A stretch of 50,448 bases of DNA from an uncultured Roseovarius sp. (GCF_913054395.1 NZ_CAJXIP010000009.1:1-50448); one strand, 5' to 3'; positions 35,731 to 45,491 are shown, counted from the stretch's first letter. Numbers and translations: made by a program. Notes: generated from the sequence alone by a model not told the origin.

Positions 35731-38171
35731 CATCCGTCATCCGCACCCTCTGCGTCATCCTGGCGCTTTGCTTTGCCGGACTGTCGGTGTCGGGGCCGGG
35801 CCAGATGGCCTATGCCCAGCAAACCATCGAGGGGCCGGATTTCGCCGCATGGGAAGATACCGCGACCCGCGTTGAAAACGCCGTCGAAAATGGCGAAGTC
35901 AGCACAGAGGTGCTTGAGGACCTGCGCCGCGAGCTGTCGCAGTGGCGGCAACGTTTTGTCGATGCGCAAGGCACCAATGCGACGACGATCAAGACCGTTC
36001 AGGATCAGCTTGCGGCCCTTGGCCCGGTGCCGGAAAGCGGCGAGGAGGCCGCTGATGTCGCCGCGCAGCGCGATGAGTTGAACCGCCGCCTTGCCCGGCT
36101 TCAGGCACCGGCGCGCACCGCCGAACTGGCGCGCAGCCGCGCCGATGCTCTCATGCAGGGCATCGACGAGATCATTCGCAACCGTCAGACTGCTGAATTG
36201 CTGCGGCTGGGGCCGCCTCCGGTCAATCCGCTGCATTGGCCCGAAGGGCTTCGGGTGCTCTATCAGCTTGCGGATTCCATTCAGCGTGAGGTCCTGGCGG
36301 ATTGGGACTCTCCGGTTGCGCAAACCGAGTTGAAGGACAATCTGCCGGTCATTCTGGCCTGGTTTCTGGCGGGGCTCGTTCTGTTGGTGCGGGGGCGGTA
36401 CTGGTCCAAGCAGCTAATGCGTCACGTCGCCAAGGATGAGGTCAGTGCCGGGCGCTGGATCGGCACCTTTGTGATATCGCTTGGCGAATGGCTTTTGCCC
36501 TATGCGGGGGTCTATGCGCTTGTCAGGGCGTTTTCTGCGACGGCCCTGTTTGGTCCGCGCGGGACGCTTGTCCTTGATACGATCCTGCCAGCGGCATTCA
36601 TTTTCCTGCTGGCGCGCTGGCTTGCCATTCAGATTTTCCCGCGCAACGAAAAGCGCGCACCGCTGCTTAATCTCGATGACAGGTGCCGCTATTCAGGGCG
36701 TCTTTACGGCGCGTTGATGGGGCTTGTGATCGCGGCCTTCTATTTCCTGCGCACCATCGCCGAAAGCAGCAATTGGACCGAGGCAGCCACGAACGTCGTT
36801 CTGTTCCCGGTTCTGGTGCTTGCGGGGCTGTTGCTTTTCAAGCTGGCCAGGCTGTTGCTGATGCACAGCCGCGCCGCGCGCGGCGACAGCGATGTCGAGG
36901 AAACCTTTCGCGACCGCCTTGCCCGGCTCTTGTCACGGGCGTTGATGGTGATGGCGGTGCTGGCGCCGCTGCTGGCGGCCGTGGGCTATGTCAAGGCGGC
37001 GCAGGCGATGATGCTGCCGGCCTTGTTGTCGATGATGCTGCTGGCGGTGCTCTTGGTGCTGCAACGGGTTTTCACCGAAGTTTACGTCATGCTCAGCGGC
37101 AACCGGGAAGGTGCCGAGGACGCGCTTGTTCCGGTTCTGGCGGGCTTTGTGCTTGTCATCCTGTCGTTGCCGTTTTTTGCGCTGATCTGGGGCGCGCGGT
37201 GGGCGCAGCTTACGGAAATCTGGGTGCGGTTTACCGAAGGCGTCACGATTGGCGGCACACAGATTTCGCCGTCGATCTTCCTGACGCTGGCGATGGTGTT
37301 CATGTTCGGCTATGTGCTGACGCGGCTGGTGCAGGGGACGCTAAAGAACACGGTTCTGCCCAAGACCCGGCTGGACGCTGGCGGACGCAATGCCATTGTC
37401 TCGGGCGTCGGCTATGTCGGTATTTTCCTGGCCGCGCTGATCGCGATCACCAGCGCGGGCATCGACCTCAGCTCGCTTGCGATTGTTGCCGGTGCTCTCT
37501 CGGTCGGGATCGGTTTCGGCCTTCAGAACATCGTGTCGAACTTCGTGTCCGGCATCATCCTGTTGATCGAGCGCCCGATTTCCGAGGGCGACTGGATCGA
37601 GGTTGGCGGCAAGCATGGCTATGTGCGCAGCATCAGCGTCCGTTCGACCCGGATCGAGACCTTTGATCGCACCGATGTGATCGTGCCCAATGCCGATTTC
37701 GTCAGCGGCACGGTTACCAACTATACCCGTGGCAATACCGTGGGCCGGGTGATCGTGCCGGTCGGTGTCGCCTATGGCAGCGATACCCGCCGGATCGAAA
37801 CCATCCTGCAAGAGATCGCCGAGGCGCATCCGATGGTTCTTGCGGTGCCGCCGCCGAATGTCGTTTTCAGGGGCTTCGGGGCCAGCTCGCTTGATTTCGA
37901 AATCCGTGCCATCCTGCGCGACGTCAACTGGGTGATGTCGGTTCACTCGGATATGAACCACGAGATCGCGCGCCGGTTCGTCGAAGAGGGCATCGAGATT
38001 CCCTTCCCGCAACAGGATGTCTGGTTCCGCAACGGCGAGGCCCTGTCGGGCAAACCGGCCCCCGCCCAGGATAGTCCGCCAAGCGAGGCCGAGACTCCGG
38101 CATCGAGCGCGCCCGTGCAAAAGACCGAGGCCGATTATGACGCCGAGGGCGGCGAGGGGGACGGGCGATGA
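35727..38171 (+). CDS. Large mechanosensitive channel, DUF3772/MscS type
   Basis: The 814-residue product has a signal peptide (about residues 1-30, ending AYAQQ), a periplasmic helical domain of the DUF3772 kind (about 35-190, EDLRRELSQWRQRF and coiled-coil pattern), about ten membrane helices, and the MscS pore and beta domain (about 545-760). The pore region reads VAGALSVGIGFGLQNIVSNFVSG, with RPISEGDWIEVGG and the VRSTRIETFDRTDVIVPNA segment following. It protects cells from osmotic downshock. The GTG start overlaps the cysK stop, and its stop overlaps the alaX start (ATGA). Confidence 0.92.
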   Translation: MTSVIRTLCVILALCFAGLSVSGPGQMAYAQQTIEGPDFAAWEDTATRVENAVENGEVSTEVLEDLRRELSQWRQRFVDAQGTNATTIKTVQDQLAALGPVPESGEEAADVAAQRDELNRRLARLQAPARTAELARSRADALMQGIDEIIRNRQTAELLRLGPPPVNPLHWPEGLRVLYQLADSIQREVLADWDSPVAQTELKDNLPVILAWFLAGLVLLVRGRYWSKQLMRHVAKDEVSAGRWIGTFVISLGEWLLPYAGVYALVRAFSATALFGPRGTLVLDTILPAAFIFLLARWLAIQIFPRNEKRAPLLNLDDRCRYSGRLYGALMGLVIAAFYFLRTIAESSNWTEAATNVVLFPVLVLAGLLLFKLARLLLMHSRAARGDSDVEETFRDRLARLLSRALMVMAVLAPLLAAVGYVKAAQAMMLPALLSMMLLAVLLVLQRVFTEVYVMLSGNREGAEDALVPVLAGFVLVILSLPFFALIWGARWAQLTEIWVRFTEGVTIGGTQISPSIFLTLAMVFMFGYVLTRLVQGTLKNTVLPKTRLDAGGRNAIVSGVGYVGIFLAALIAITSAGIDLSSLAIVAGALSVGIGFGLQNIVSNFVSGIILLIERPISEGDWIEVGGKHGYVRSISVRSTRIETFDRTDVIVPNADFVSGTVTNYTRGNTVGRVIVPVGVAYGSDTRRIETILQEIAEAHPMVLAVPPPNVVFRGFGASSLDFEIRAILRDVNWVMSVHSDMNHEIARRFVEEGIEIPFPQQDVWFRNGEALSGKPAPAQDSPPSEAETPASSAPVQKTEADYDAEGGEGDGR

Positions 38172-38887
38172 CCAAGCTTCTGTTTCGTGATGATCCCTAC
38201 CTGACCGAGGTCAGCGCCAAGGTGGTTGCGCATACGCCGGAGGGGGGCGTGGTTCTGGACCGCACAGTGTTTTATGCAACTGCGGGCGGACAGCCCGGCG
38301 ACAGCGGACGCCTTGTCTGGGATGGGCGCGCGTTGCCGATTGCAACGGCCGTCAAGACCGATACGGCAGAGATAGCCCTTGTTCCGGCGGAACCTGCGGC
38401 CCTGCCGCCGGTGGGGGCGATTGTCGTGCAACACCTGGATTGGGCGCGGCGGCACAAGTTGATGCGCATGCACACCGCGCTTCATCTTTTGTCGGTGGTC
38501 ATCCCGCTGCCGGTCAGCGGTGGGGCAATCGGCGAAGAACGAAGCCGCCTTGATTTCGATATGCCAGAGGCCCCCGAGGATCGCGAGACGCTGCAAGAGC
38601 ACCTCAACCTGCTGGTGGACCGCGATTTGCCGGTTACCGATGAGTGGATCACCGACGACGCGCTGCGTGCCAATCCGGGGCTGGTCAAGACCATGTCGGT
38701 GATGCCGCCGCTTGGATCGGGGCATGTGCGCCTTGTGCGGATCGGGCAGGGGCGCGATCAGGTCGATCTCCAGCCTTGCGGTGGCACCCATGTGGCGCGC
38801 ACCGGAGAGATCGGCCGGTTGCGTCTTGGCAAGATTGAAAAGAAAGGCCGCCAGAACCGCCGGGTTTACCTGCACCTCGACAGTTAG
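38168..38887 (+). CDS. alaX: Alanyl-tRNA editing protein AlaX
   Basis: The 239-residue product is a free-standing editing domain that hydrolyses mischarged Ser-tRNA(Ala) or Gly-tRNA(Ala). The zinc ligands are H102 and H106 in MHTALHLL and C204 and H208 in LQPCGGTHVA. The N-terminal beta-barrel (FYATAGGQPGDSGRL) shows that it is the longer, type II form. The ATG overlaps the stop of the mechanosensitive channel gene, and its stop overlaps by four bases the stop of the convergent exporter gene. Confidence 0.92.
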   Translation: MTKLLFRDDPYLTEVSAKVVAHTPEGGVVLDRTVFYATAGGQPGDSGRLVWDGRALPIATAVKTDTAEIALVPAEPAALPPVGAIVVQHLDWARRHKLMRMHTALHLLSVVIPLPVSGGAIGEERSRLDFDMPEAPEDRETLQEHLNLLVDRDLPVTDEWITDDALRANPGLVKTMSVMPPLGSGHVRLVRIGQGRDQVDLQPCGGTHVARTGEIGRLRLGKIEKKGRQNRRVYLHLDS

Positions 38888-40062
38888 GCCGCGCGGTCAT
38901 CCTTTGAGCGTGGCGTGCGCGCCTCAAGGTCGGTGGTGCTTTCCGGAAGCCCTTCGCGCGACAACAGGATCGCCACCGGGCGCAAGCCCGGCACGTGGCT
39001 GCACACGATCATCAGCGCCACCATGATCGGTACCGACAGGAACATCCCCGGAATACCCCAGACCGCCCCCCAGAACGCGAGGCTGATGATGATCCCGAAG
39101 GACGACAGCCGAAGCGCCCGTCCCATCAACATCGGGTCGATGACGTTGCCGTTCATGAACTGGATCGCGCCGACAAGGATGAAAATTGCCAGCGCCAGGG
39201 TGCCATCTGCAAGCTGCACATAGGCCACGAGCGCCACAAGAACCGTGGCTACGATCGAGCCGACATTGGGAATATAGTTGAGCACGAAGGCAAGAATTCC
39301 GAGTGGCCCGGCAAGATCAAGGTCAAAGAAGCGCGCCACCGCATAGACCATCAGGCCGGTCACGGCGCTGACCGCGCTTTTGACCAGTAGATAATAATTC
39401 ACCCGGTGGATGATCGAGCTGACGATCTGGCTTACCTTGCGGGCCTGGCCTGCATCGCCAAAGAAATTCTCGAGCTTGGTGCTGAACCAGATTCGTTCGG
39501 CAAACAGAAAACCGACAAACAGGATGACCAGAACCGTGCCCTGCATCAGGTTGCTCGCCTGTCCCGCAAGGGCGCGCAGATAGCCCGCCACATCCAGCGT
39601 CGAGACCGAATCCAGCACCGATTGCTCGGCATCCGGGCCAAGCCAGGCAAACATCGCCGCAATCGCCTGTGGCGCGCGGTCGGTATAGGCCAGCGTTGTC
39701 GAGAGAACCGTGTTGACCTGTGACAGGATGATCGCCGAGAGCGACAAAAGCGCCATCGAGATCATCAAAAGCGCGACCACGCTTGCCAGCCAGTTGGGAA
39801 CGCGCACCGGCCCGACCCGCACCCGCGCGATCGAGCTGATCGCATCCGAGGTCAGACTGAACAGAACAATCGCCGTGGCCAGCGATATCAGCAGGAAACG
39901 CGCCTGAACCAGCAGGAAAAGAACGACCGCAAAGGCGATGATCACCTGCGCGACGGTTCTGATGCGCTGCAAGTCAGAGGTTGGCAGGCCGGGATTTGGC
40001 TGCGGGTCTTGGCTTTGGGGCACGGGTACGCCTATTTTGATGTGTCTTTGGTGGGAGTTCAC
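38884..40062 (-). CDS. AI-2E (PerM) family transporter
   Basis: The 392-residue product has about eight membrane helices with the family pattern: an N-terminal pair (AQVIIAFAVVLFLLVQARFLL), a central amphipathic region, SAVTGLMVYAVARFFDLDLA, LAFVLNYIPNVGSIVATVLV and the C-terminal IPGMFLSVPIMVALMIVCSHVPGLRPVAILLSREG. Family members include the AI-2 exporter TqsA and sodium/proton antiporters, so the substrate is open. It is convergent with alaX (4-base overlap of stops) and lies 110 bases from tRNA-Ser, which is divergent from it. Confidence 0.9.
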   Translation of the reverse strand: MNSHQRHIKIGVPVPQSQDPQPNPGLPTSDLQRIRTVAQVIIAFAVVLFLLVQARFLLISLATAIVLFSLTSDAISSIARVRVGPVRVPNWLASVVALLMISMALLSLSAIILSQVNTVLSTTLAYTDRAPQAIAAMFAWLGPDAEQSVLDSVSTLDVAGYLRALAGQASNLMQGTVLVILFVGFLFAERIWFSTKLENFFGDAGQARKVSQIVSSIIHRVNYYLLVKSAVSAVTGLMVYAVARFFDLDLAGPLGILAFVLNYIPNVGSIVATVLVALVAYVQLADGTLALAIFILVGAIQFMNGNVIDPMLMGRALRLSSFGIIISLAFWGAVWGIPGMFLSVPIMVALMIVCSHVPGLRPVAILLSREGLPESTTDLEARTPRSKDDRAA

Positions 40063-40172
40063 CGGATATCGCCCTGATTATTCAGAATTTTCACGAAAGT
40101 TACAATCACTTGCGCACAGAACACAAAGACCCCTTGCAAATCCTATGCCCCAGCGTCTAGAAACCGCGCAAC

Positions 40173-40262
40173 GGAGCGGTGGCCGAGTGGTCGAAGGCGC
40201 ACGCCTGGAAAGTGTGTAGGCGGGAGACCGTCTCCAGGGTTCGAATCCCTGTCGCTCCGCCA
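40173..40262 (+). tRNA. tRNA-Ser(GGA)
   Basis: The 90-base gene starts GGAGCGGTGGCCGAGTGG, has the anticodon loop CTGGAAA (anticodon GGA, reading UCC and UCU), a long variable arm (GCGGGAGACCGTCTCC region), the T-arm GGGTTCGAATCCC, and an encoded CCA end. The long variable arm and acceptor stem (GGAGCGG/TCGCTCC, one G-U pair) are those of serine tRNAs. Its 3' side borders the accessory-looking region. Confidence 0.97.
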
Positions 40263-40937
40263 CTACATAACGCTTTGATTTACATGGCCTTATGATTCGC
40301 GCACTGTGGCGTGATGTGCGCAGCATGCGAAGCAAACTTCCCCTTGGAGACCTGAAATTGCGGGCAAAATAGCCGCCCAAGATGCCGCGAGTCTCTGTTT
40401 GGCATTTGGCGCGATACGGTTTTCAGGCGGGGCATCGGGCGTTACTCCTGACTTCTGGCGATTTCGCTCGCCCTGTGGGATATATCCCTTAAGGCTGTAT
40501 GATCTGGTCGGCACGGGTGGTCGTCGAGCGCCGCAGGATTCTCGTCAGGATGCGTCTCCACGTGGCTTTCGTCCGAGGCCCCGTATCGCGCTTGAAATCG
40601 CCGCTGTCGCTGCTTGCCCCGATGTCGGTCTCCTTGCCTCAAAAGTCGGGGCATGCGTTTACAAACCTAGGGGCGCCTTACTTATCAAATTGCCTAATTT
40701 GGGCCCATAAAGCCTCATGTCAGACAACAACCGGAACCCGAAAGGATCAGCATCAGTTCAAATTTGACCTTGCGTAAACTGGGTTGTACACAAATAACAT
40801 GACCCCAGCACGGTCCTGCATAGGCCCGGCCTTATGATGCTTTGTCATACAGAACATTCGAATTGCGGCGCGCTTTGATGATGGTCAGGGCATTGTGTCC
40901 GCATTGAAAGAAATCAGGAAAGGGGCGATAGAACCGG
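40263..40937. other. 0.67 kb without a confident gene between tRNA-Ser and the cyclase gene
   Basis: The stretch has several short open frames on both strands (for example 40399-40710 plus), but their translations are Arg/Pro-rich and lack any motif. Base composition is more uneven than in the preceding genes. A short palindromic element GGGATATATCCC is present (40477-40488). No integrase, no copy of the tRNA 3' end and no transposon end is visible. It may be decayed DNA at the edge of an inserted region. Confidence 0.6.
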
Positions 40938-43268
40938 ATGTCGGATAGCGTAGGCAGTTGGCTGGCGGATCATGAACTGGCGGAATACGCGCCCCTATTT
41001 CACGACAACAAGATCGACATGTCCATTCTCACCGAACTGACGGTGGAAGATCTCAAGGATATGGGGATTGCGGCGGTGGGCGACCGGCGTCGCATCATGC
41101 GGGCCATCGCGGCCCTCGACAGCGGCGCCTCTGACCCGCTGTCGCGCGCGAGCCATCCGGTCGCGGCCAAGCGGCAGGTCACGGTGATGTTCGTCGATCT
41201 GTCTGGCTTCACAAAGTTGACGGGGGGTATGGACGTTGAGGATGCTCACGATCTTCTCAACGCCTTTTTCGCAGCTACCGATGGAATCTTCGAAACCTTC
41301 GGCGGCCGGATCGACAAGCATATCGGCGATGCCGTCATGGCCGTTTTCGGCGTTACGGCCTCCAACGTCAACGATACGGAACGGGCCGCGCGGGCCGCGC
41401 TTGAAATTCACACGGCGCTTCAGTCGCTCGAGGTCCCGCTGGCCTGTCACATTGGCATCGCGTCGGGGCAGGTGATCGCAAGTGCGATTGGAAGTGAGGT
41501 GCATACCGAATACACGCTTGTCGGCGACGGCGTAAACCTTGCGGCTCGGATTACCGATCAGGCGAAGGGCGGCGAGACGCTGATCTCGGACAATATACAT
41601 GTCGCCCTCGGCTCGCTTTTTCTGGGCGACGACATGGGCGAGGCCAGGCTTGCGGGCATAGACCAGCCGCAGCGCTTGTGGCGCCTGAGGGGAATTTCCA
41701 GCAGCCTGAGAACCCAACGCCACCGCTTCGTGGGGCGCAGGCGCGAGCTTTCGATGTTCCGGGCGGTATTAGAGCGTTGCCGCGATCACAAGGCTGGCGA
41801 AGTGCATGTGGTGCTGGGCGAACCGGGCATCGGCAAGAGCCATCTGTCCGAGGAGATAGCGGCGAACGCCCGCGAAATGGGCTATGCCATCCACAGCGCG
41901 GCGGTAACGGATTTCGGCGCACGCGAAGGGCATTCTGCTGTGCAAGTCCTGCTGCGCAGCCTGCTTGGCCTTGATGCGGACGCAACCGGCGAAATCGTGC
42001 AGGCCGCAGTCGAACAGGCCAGCAACATCGGCTGGATTGATCCGTCCAACCGGGTGCATATCAACGCGCTGCTTGATTTGAGCCAGGATGCGGGCGTGGC
42101 TGAAGTGTACGCCAATATGGATAACGCGACCCGGATGCGTGGCTGCCGCGCCGTATTCGACGAGTTGATCCGCGCCCGCAGCGCAGTCTCCCCACTGCTG
42201 CTCCAGATCGAAGACATCCACTGGGCCGCGCCGGACATCCTGTCGACTTTCGCGCATATAGCCTCTACCATCCGCACTCTGCCCTGCCTTCTGATGATGA
42301 CAAGCCGGATCGACGGCGATCCGCTGGATCTCGATTGGCAATCGCAGACGCGCGGTGTCCATCTGACCAAGATCGAGCTGTCGGGCCTGTCGGCGGCCCA
42401 CGCCCGCGACCTGGCCCAGGCCATCTTTGATAGCGGGGTGGACAACGTCGACGCCTTGATTGAGCGCGCCGAAGGTAATCCGTTGTTTCTGGAGCAGCTC
42501 TTGCGCAGCCGTGAGGCGATTGCGGGCGGTGGTCTTCCCGGCAGCATCCAGGCCATCGTTCAATCGCGGCTTGATTCGATCGCCCCCGAGGCGCGGCGCG
42601 CTATGCAGGCGGCCTCCGTGCTTGGCCAGCGCCTGTCGCCGGAGGCGCTGAACTTCCTGCTGGGGGAAATCACCTCGGATGTCCAACCCATGCTCAGATC
42701 CGGGCTGATGCGTGAAGACGGGGCCGATATCGTCTTTTCCCACGCGCTGATCCGTGACGGCTCTTACGAAAGCCTCTTCAAGGCCGAGCGTATTCGGCTG
42801 CACGAGCGCGCCGCCGAGTGGTTCTCGGGCCGCGATGCGACCCTGAGGGCGCAGCATCTCGACCGCGCGCAATCGCCCGAGGCCGGGCAGGCCTATCTTG
42901 ACGCGGCGACCAACCTGATCCACTCCTACCAGTTCCAGTCGGCAGAGCCGCTTCTTCAGCGCGCGCTCGAGCTGCCTGTCAAGCCCGAGATAAAGGTCAG
43001 CTTGCTCGGCGCGCTAGGCAAAGCGATGCGTCTGCAAGGGCGGTCGGACGAGGCGTTGGCGCAATGCGATGCCGCAGCCTCACTGGCCGAGACAGACGCG
43101 CAGATCTGTCGTATCCATATCGAACGCGCGCAGTCCGCGCGCCAGACCAGCCGGTATCAGGATGCGCTTGAAAGCCTGCAACTGGCTGAGGACGCGGCCC
43201 GCCGGACAGGCGATGAGCCGAACCTTGCGCAGGTCTATTACCTGCGCGGAAGAGGCGCTGGCCAGTAA
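40938..43268 (+). CDS. SAM-domain adenylate/guanylate cyclase with AAA ATPase and TPR region, frame broken near its 3' part
   Basis: The 776-residue product begins with a sterile alpha motif (residues 5-58; VGSWLADHELAEYAPLFH and LTVEDLKDMGI), followed by a class III nucleotide cyclase domain (76-250) with metal-binding Asp residues D87 in FVDLSGF and D131 in IGDAVMAVFG. Next comes an AAA/NACHT-like ATPase with Walker A GEPGIGKS (294-301) and Walker B-like SPLLLQIEDIHW, then TPR helices. It is a bacterial signalling cyclase that would make cAMP under control of the ATPase and TPR regions. The frame ends at 43268 with RGRGAGQ, while homologous TPR sequence continues in the next frame to 44178, so a small frameshifting deletion near 43250 is likely. 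Confidence 0.85.
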   Translation: MSDSVGSWLADHELAEYAPLFHDNKIDMSILTELTVEDLKDMGIAAVGDRRRIMRAIAALDSGASDPLSRASHPVAAKRQVTVMFVDLSGFTKLTGGMDVEDAHDLLNAFFAATDGIFETFGGRIDKHIGDAVMAVFGVTASNVNDTERAARAALEIHTALQSLEVPLACHIGIASGQVIASAIGSEVHTEYTLVGDGVNLAARITDQAKGGETLISDNIHVALGSLFLGDDMGEARLAGIDQPQRLWRLRGISSSLRTQRHRFVGRRRELSMFRAVLERCRDHKAGEVHVVLGEPGIGKSHLSEEIAANAREMGYAIHSAAVTDFGAREGHSAVQVLLRSLLGLDADATGEIVQAAVEQASNIGWIDPSNRVHINALLDLSQDAGVAEVYANMDNATRMRGCRAVFDELIRARSAVSPLLLQIEDIHWAAPDILSTFAHIASTIRTLPCLLMMTSRIDGDPLDLDWQSQTRGVHLTKIELSGLSAAHARDLAQAIFDSGVDNVDALIERAEGNPLFLEQLLRSREAIAGGGLPGSIQAIVQSRLDSIAPEARRAMQAASVLGQRLSPEALNFLLGEITSDVQPMLRSGLMREDGADIVFSHALIRDGSYESLFKAERIRLHERAAEWFSGRDATLRAQHLDRAQSPEAGQAYLDAATNLIHSYQFQSAEPLLQRALELPVKPEIKVSLLGALGKAMRLQGRSDEALAQCDAAASLAETDAQICRIHIERAQSARQTSRYQDALESLQLAEDAARRTGDEPNLAQVYYLRGRGAGQ

Positions 43269-44178
43269 CGCGCAGGCGCTGGACCTTGCGCGCGCCGTCG
43301 GCTCGGCTCGGCTCGAGGTTGGGGCACTCAGCGGCTTTGGCGATGCCTATTTCATGAGCGCCGCGATGAAAACGGCGGTCAGCTATTACACCCAGGCCGT
43401 TGAGCGCGCCCGCTCCGATGGGCTGGTACGCGATGTGGCCGCCAACCTGCATAATCTGAGTGTGGCGCGCAGCTATAGCGGCGACGTGGTGCAGGGCCGC
43501 AAGGATGGGATCGAGGCGGTCGAGGTCTCGCGCAGCTATTTCGCACTGGTGCCCGAATGCGTCGCGCTCACCTGCCTTGGTGTCGCCCACACGTTGCTCG
43601 ACGAGATAGAAGACGCGCTTGAGGTTTTCGCCAACTCGGCCGAAGTGGGCGCGCGGGTGGGGGCCAAGCGGCTTGAAGCACAGGCGCTCGAACATCTTGC
43701 GCGCACTCAGGTCTATGCCGGACTTGCAGAGGAAGCCGAGAAAACCGGCCGCAAAGCCGTCGGGGTCGCGCTTGAGCACGGGCCGAATTTCGTCGGGCCA
43801 AAAGCGATCTCCGCGCTGGCGCTCGCCATTTCCGACGCCGATGAGCAGGACCGCCTGCTGGAACAAGGAGAGGCCCTTGTTGCCAAGGGATGCGTGGGCC
43901 ACAATTACTTGCATTTCTACCCCGATGCCTGCGCGATCATGATCGACCGGGGCGAGTGGGAGCGCGCGCTGGCCTATGCCGATGCGCTGGAGCGCGTCAC
44001 CCAAAAAGAGCGGCTTCCCTTGGTGGACCTCACCCTGCGCGAAATCCGTTGTCTTGCCGAAGCCGGGCAACACGGGAATGCGCCTACAGAGGGGGAGGGC
44101 GCCGACACCCTGCGCACCGACTTTGCTCGCACGGGGGTGCGTCGAAGCCTCTCCGGCCGGACCGATTTCATCATCTGA
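43241..44178 (+). pseudogene. Frameshifted continuation of the cyclase gene (C-terminal TPR part)
   Basis: In the +1 frame relative to the cyclase, the translation from about 43248 continues the TPR pattern: EEALASNAQALDLARAVGSA, then LSGFGDAYFMSAAMKTAV, LHNLSVARSYSGDVVQGRKD, LGVAHTLLDEIEDALEVFAN and EHLARTQVYAGLAEEAEKTG. This is the tail that such ATPase/TPR cyclases normally have. The break falls at CTGCGCGGAAGAGGCG, and roughly ten codons expected between the two TPR helices seem absent, which suggests a deletion of 3n+2 bases rather than a sequencing slip of one base. No ribosome binding site precedes it, so independent translation is unlikely. Confidence 0.7.
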
Positions 44179-44321
44179 ACCCCGACCCGCGCAGGCCCGA
44201 CAAGGCGGCCCCCGCTTTTTCTTTTCAAGGGGGGTAGGCTTCTGTAACCTCGGGAAAAATCATACGAGGCTGATCGCAACACCAGGCGCGGCGGCCCATT
44301 CTACGGGGAGCGGCAGGCAAG

Positions 44322-45449
44322 ATGAGTGTAGAGAGCAAGATCTGGATTTTATCCTGCGTGGTGTCGGCCGTATTGGCCTCTATCCTGTTCATGCTGTGGG
44401 TGGAGATGAACCGGTTCGAAGGCGACCCGACCCAGATATACGATAAGGCCGCCGTCACAGAGTATTTTGAGACCGCCGGGGTTGACCCCGCTTACCGGGT
44501 TAAAACCGGCGTCTACATCCAGTCGCTTGAATATACGGGGGCCACGGATGTGAACGTGAGCGGCTATGTCTGGCAGCTTTACGAAGACGGTGTGCATGAT
44601 GCGATCAAACCTGCCCCCGGTGAGATCGGCTTTATTCTGCCCGAACGGGTCAATGTAGGAGATGGGGTGATCGAAGAGGCCTATCGGCTCAGGCGCGGCA
44701 ATGGTGATCTCATTGGCTGGTATTTCGAGCAAACCCTGCGCCAGACCTTCGATTACACCGCTTACCCGTTCGACCACAAAACCGTCTGGGTCCGGCTCTG
44801 GCCCGGCACCTTTGGCGAGGATGTGGTGCTGGTGCCCGATTTCGAGGCTTACCCGGCCACCGGTCCCACGGATGTTTTCGGCATCGACGAGCGCATCGTT
44901 CTGGGCACATGGGAACGGGAGAATACCTATTTTGACTACAAGCCTTCCGACCTCGGCACCAGCCTGGGGCTTGATCGCCCCCCCCAGCAAACGGGCTTTC
45001 CCGAGTTGCATTACAACATCGTGGTGAAGCGCAAATTCGGCAACGCCTTCATCGTGCACATGGTGCCGCTTTTCGTGGTTTCGACGCTGCTTTTTGGCGC
45101 GCTGATGACGGTCACCCGCAAGGAAGATCTGGCCGCGCGGCATGATTTCAGCACCTCCGGCGTGATCGAAACCGCCTCGGTGCTGTTCTTCGTCGTGCTT
45201 CTTGCGCATGTCCAACTGCGCGAATCCATTGCCGGGTCGGAAGTGATATATATGGAGTATTTTTACTTCCTGATGTATTTCCTGCTGCTTGGCGTGTCGG
45301 TGAACACCTATTTCTTCGTCTCCGGCATCATGCCCTCATCGCGCCTGCTGAATTACCACGACAACCTTATTCCCAAGGCCGCGTTCTGGCCTGCGGTTCT
45401 GGCGGCGATGATCGTGATCACGCTCTATAGCATTGTGCTTCACATGTGA
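44322..45449 (+). CDS. Pentameric ligand-gated ion channel-like membrane protein
   Basis: The 375-residue product has an N-terminal membrane anchor (residues 7-27), an extracytoplasmic beta-rich region (about 40-240) and four C-terminal membrane helices (241-263, 278-299, 309-333 and 352-373). This is the layout of Cys-loop-type pentameric channels with an added anchor. The segment DYTAYPFDHKTVWVRLWP (144-161) matches the conserved (Y/F)PFD..T..(I/V).L stretch of the ligand-binding domain, and HMVPLFVVSTLLFGAL carries the helix-1 proline. The paired cysteines of animal channels are absent, as in the other prokaryotic members. The ion and ligand are unknown. The gene is codirectional with the broken cyclase gene and convergent with the 1199-residue gene. 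Confidence 0.65.
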   Translation: MSVESKIWILSCVVSAVLASILFMLWVEMNRFEGDPTQIYDKAAVTEYFETAGVDPAYRVKTGVYIQSLEYTGATDVNVSGYVWQLYEDGVHDAIKPAPGEIGFILPERVNVGDGVIEEAYRLRRGNGDLIGWYFEQTLRQTFDYTAYPFDHKTVWVRLWPGTFGEDVVLVPDFEAYPATGPTDVFGIDERIVLGTWERENTYFDYKPSDLGTSLGLDRPPQQTGFPELHYNIVVKRKFGNAFIVHMVPLFVVSTLLFGALMTVTRKEDLAARHDFSTSGVIETASVLFFVVLLAHVQLRESIAGSEVIYMEYFYFLMYFLLLGVSVNTYFFVSGIMPSSRLLNYHDNLIPKAAFWPAVLAAMIVITLYSIVLHM

Positions 45450-45491
45450 CGCACCGCGGCTTGTGCGCCACCTGTGAAAGCCAGACAGCAC

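Noticed and set aside
40399-40777. Two overlapping plus-strand frames of about 100 codons after tRNA-Ser
   Set aside because: Their translations are low in motif content, lack clear ribosome binding sites and overlap each other in different frames.
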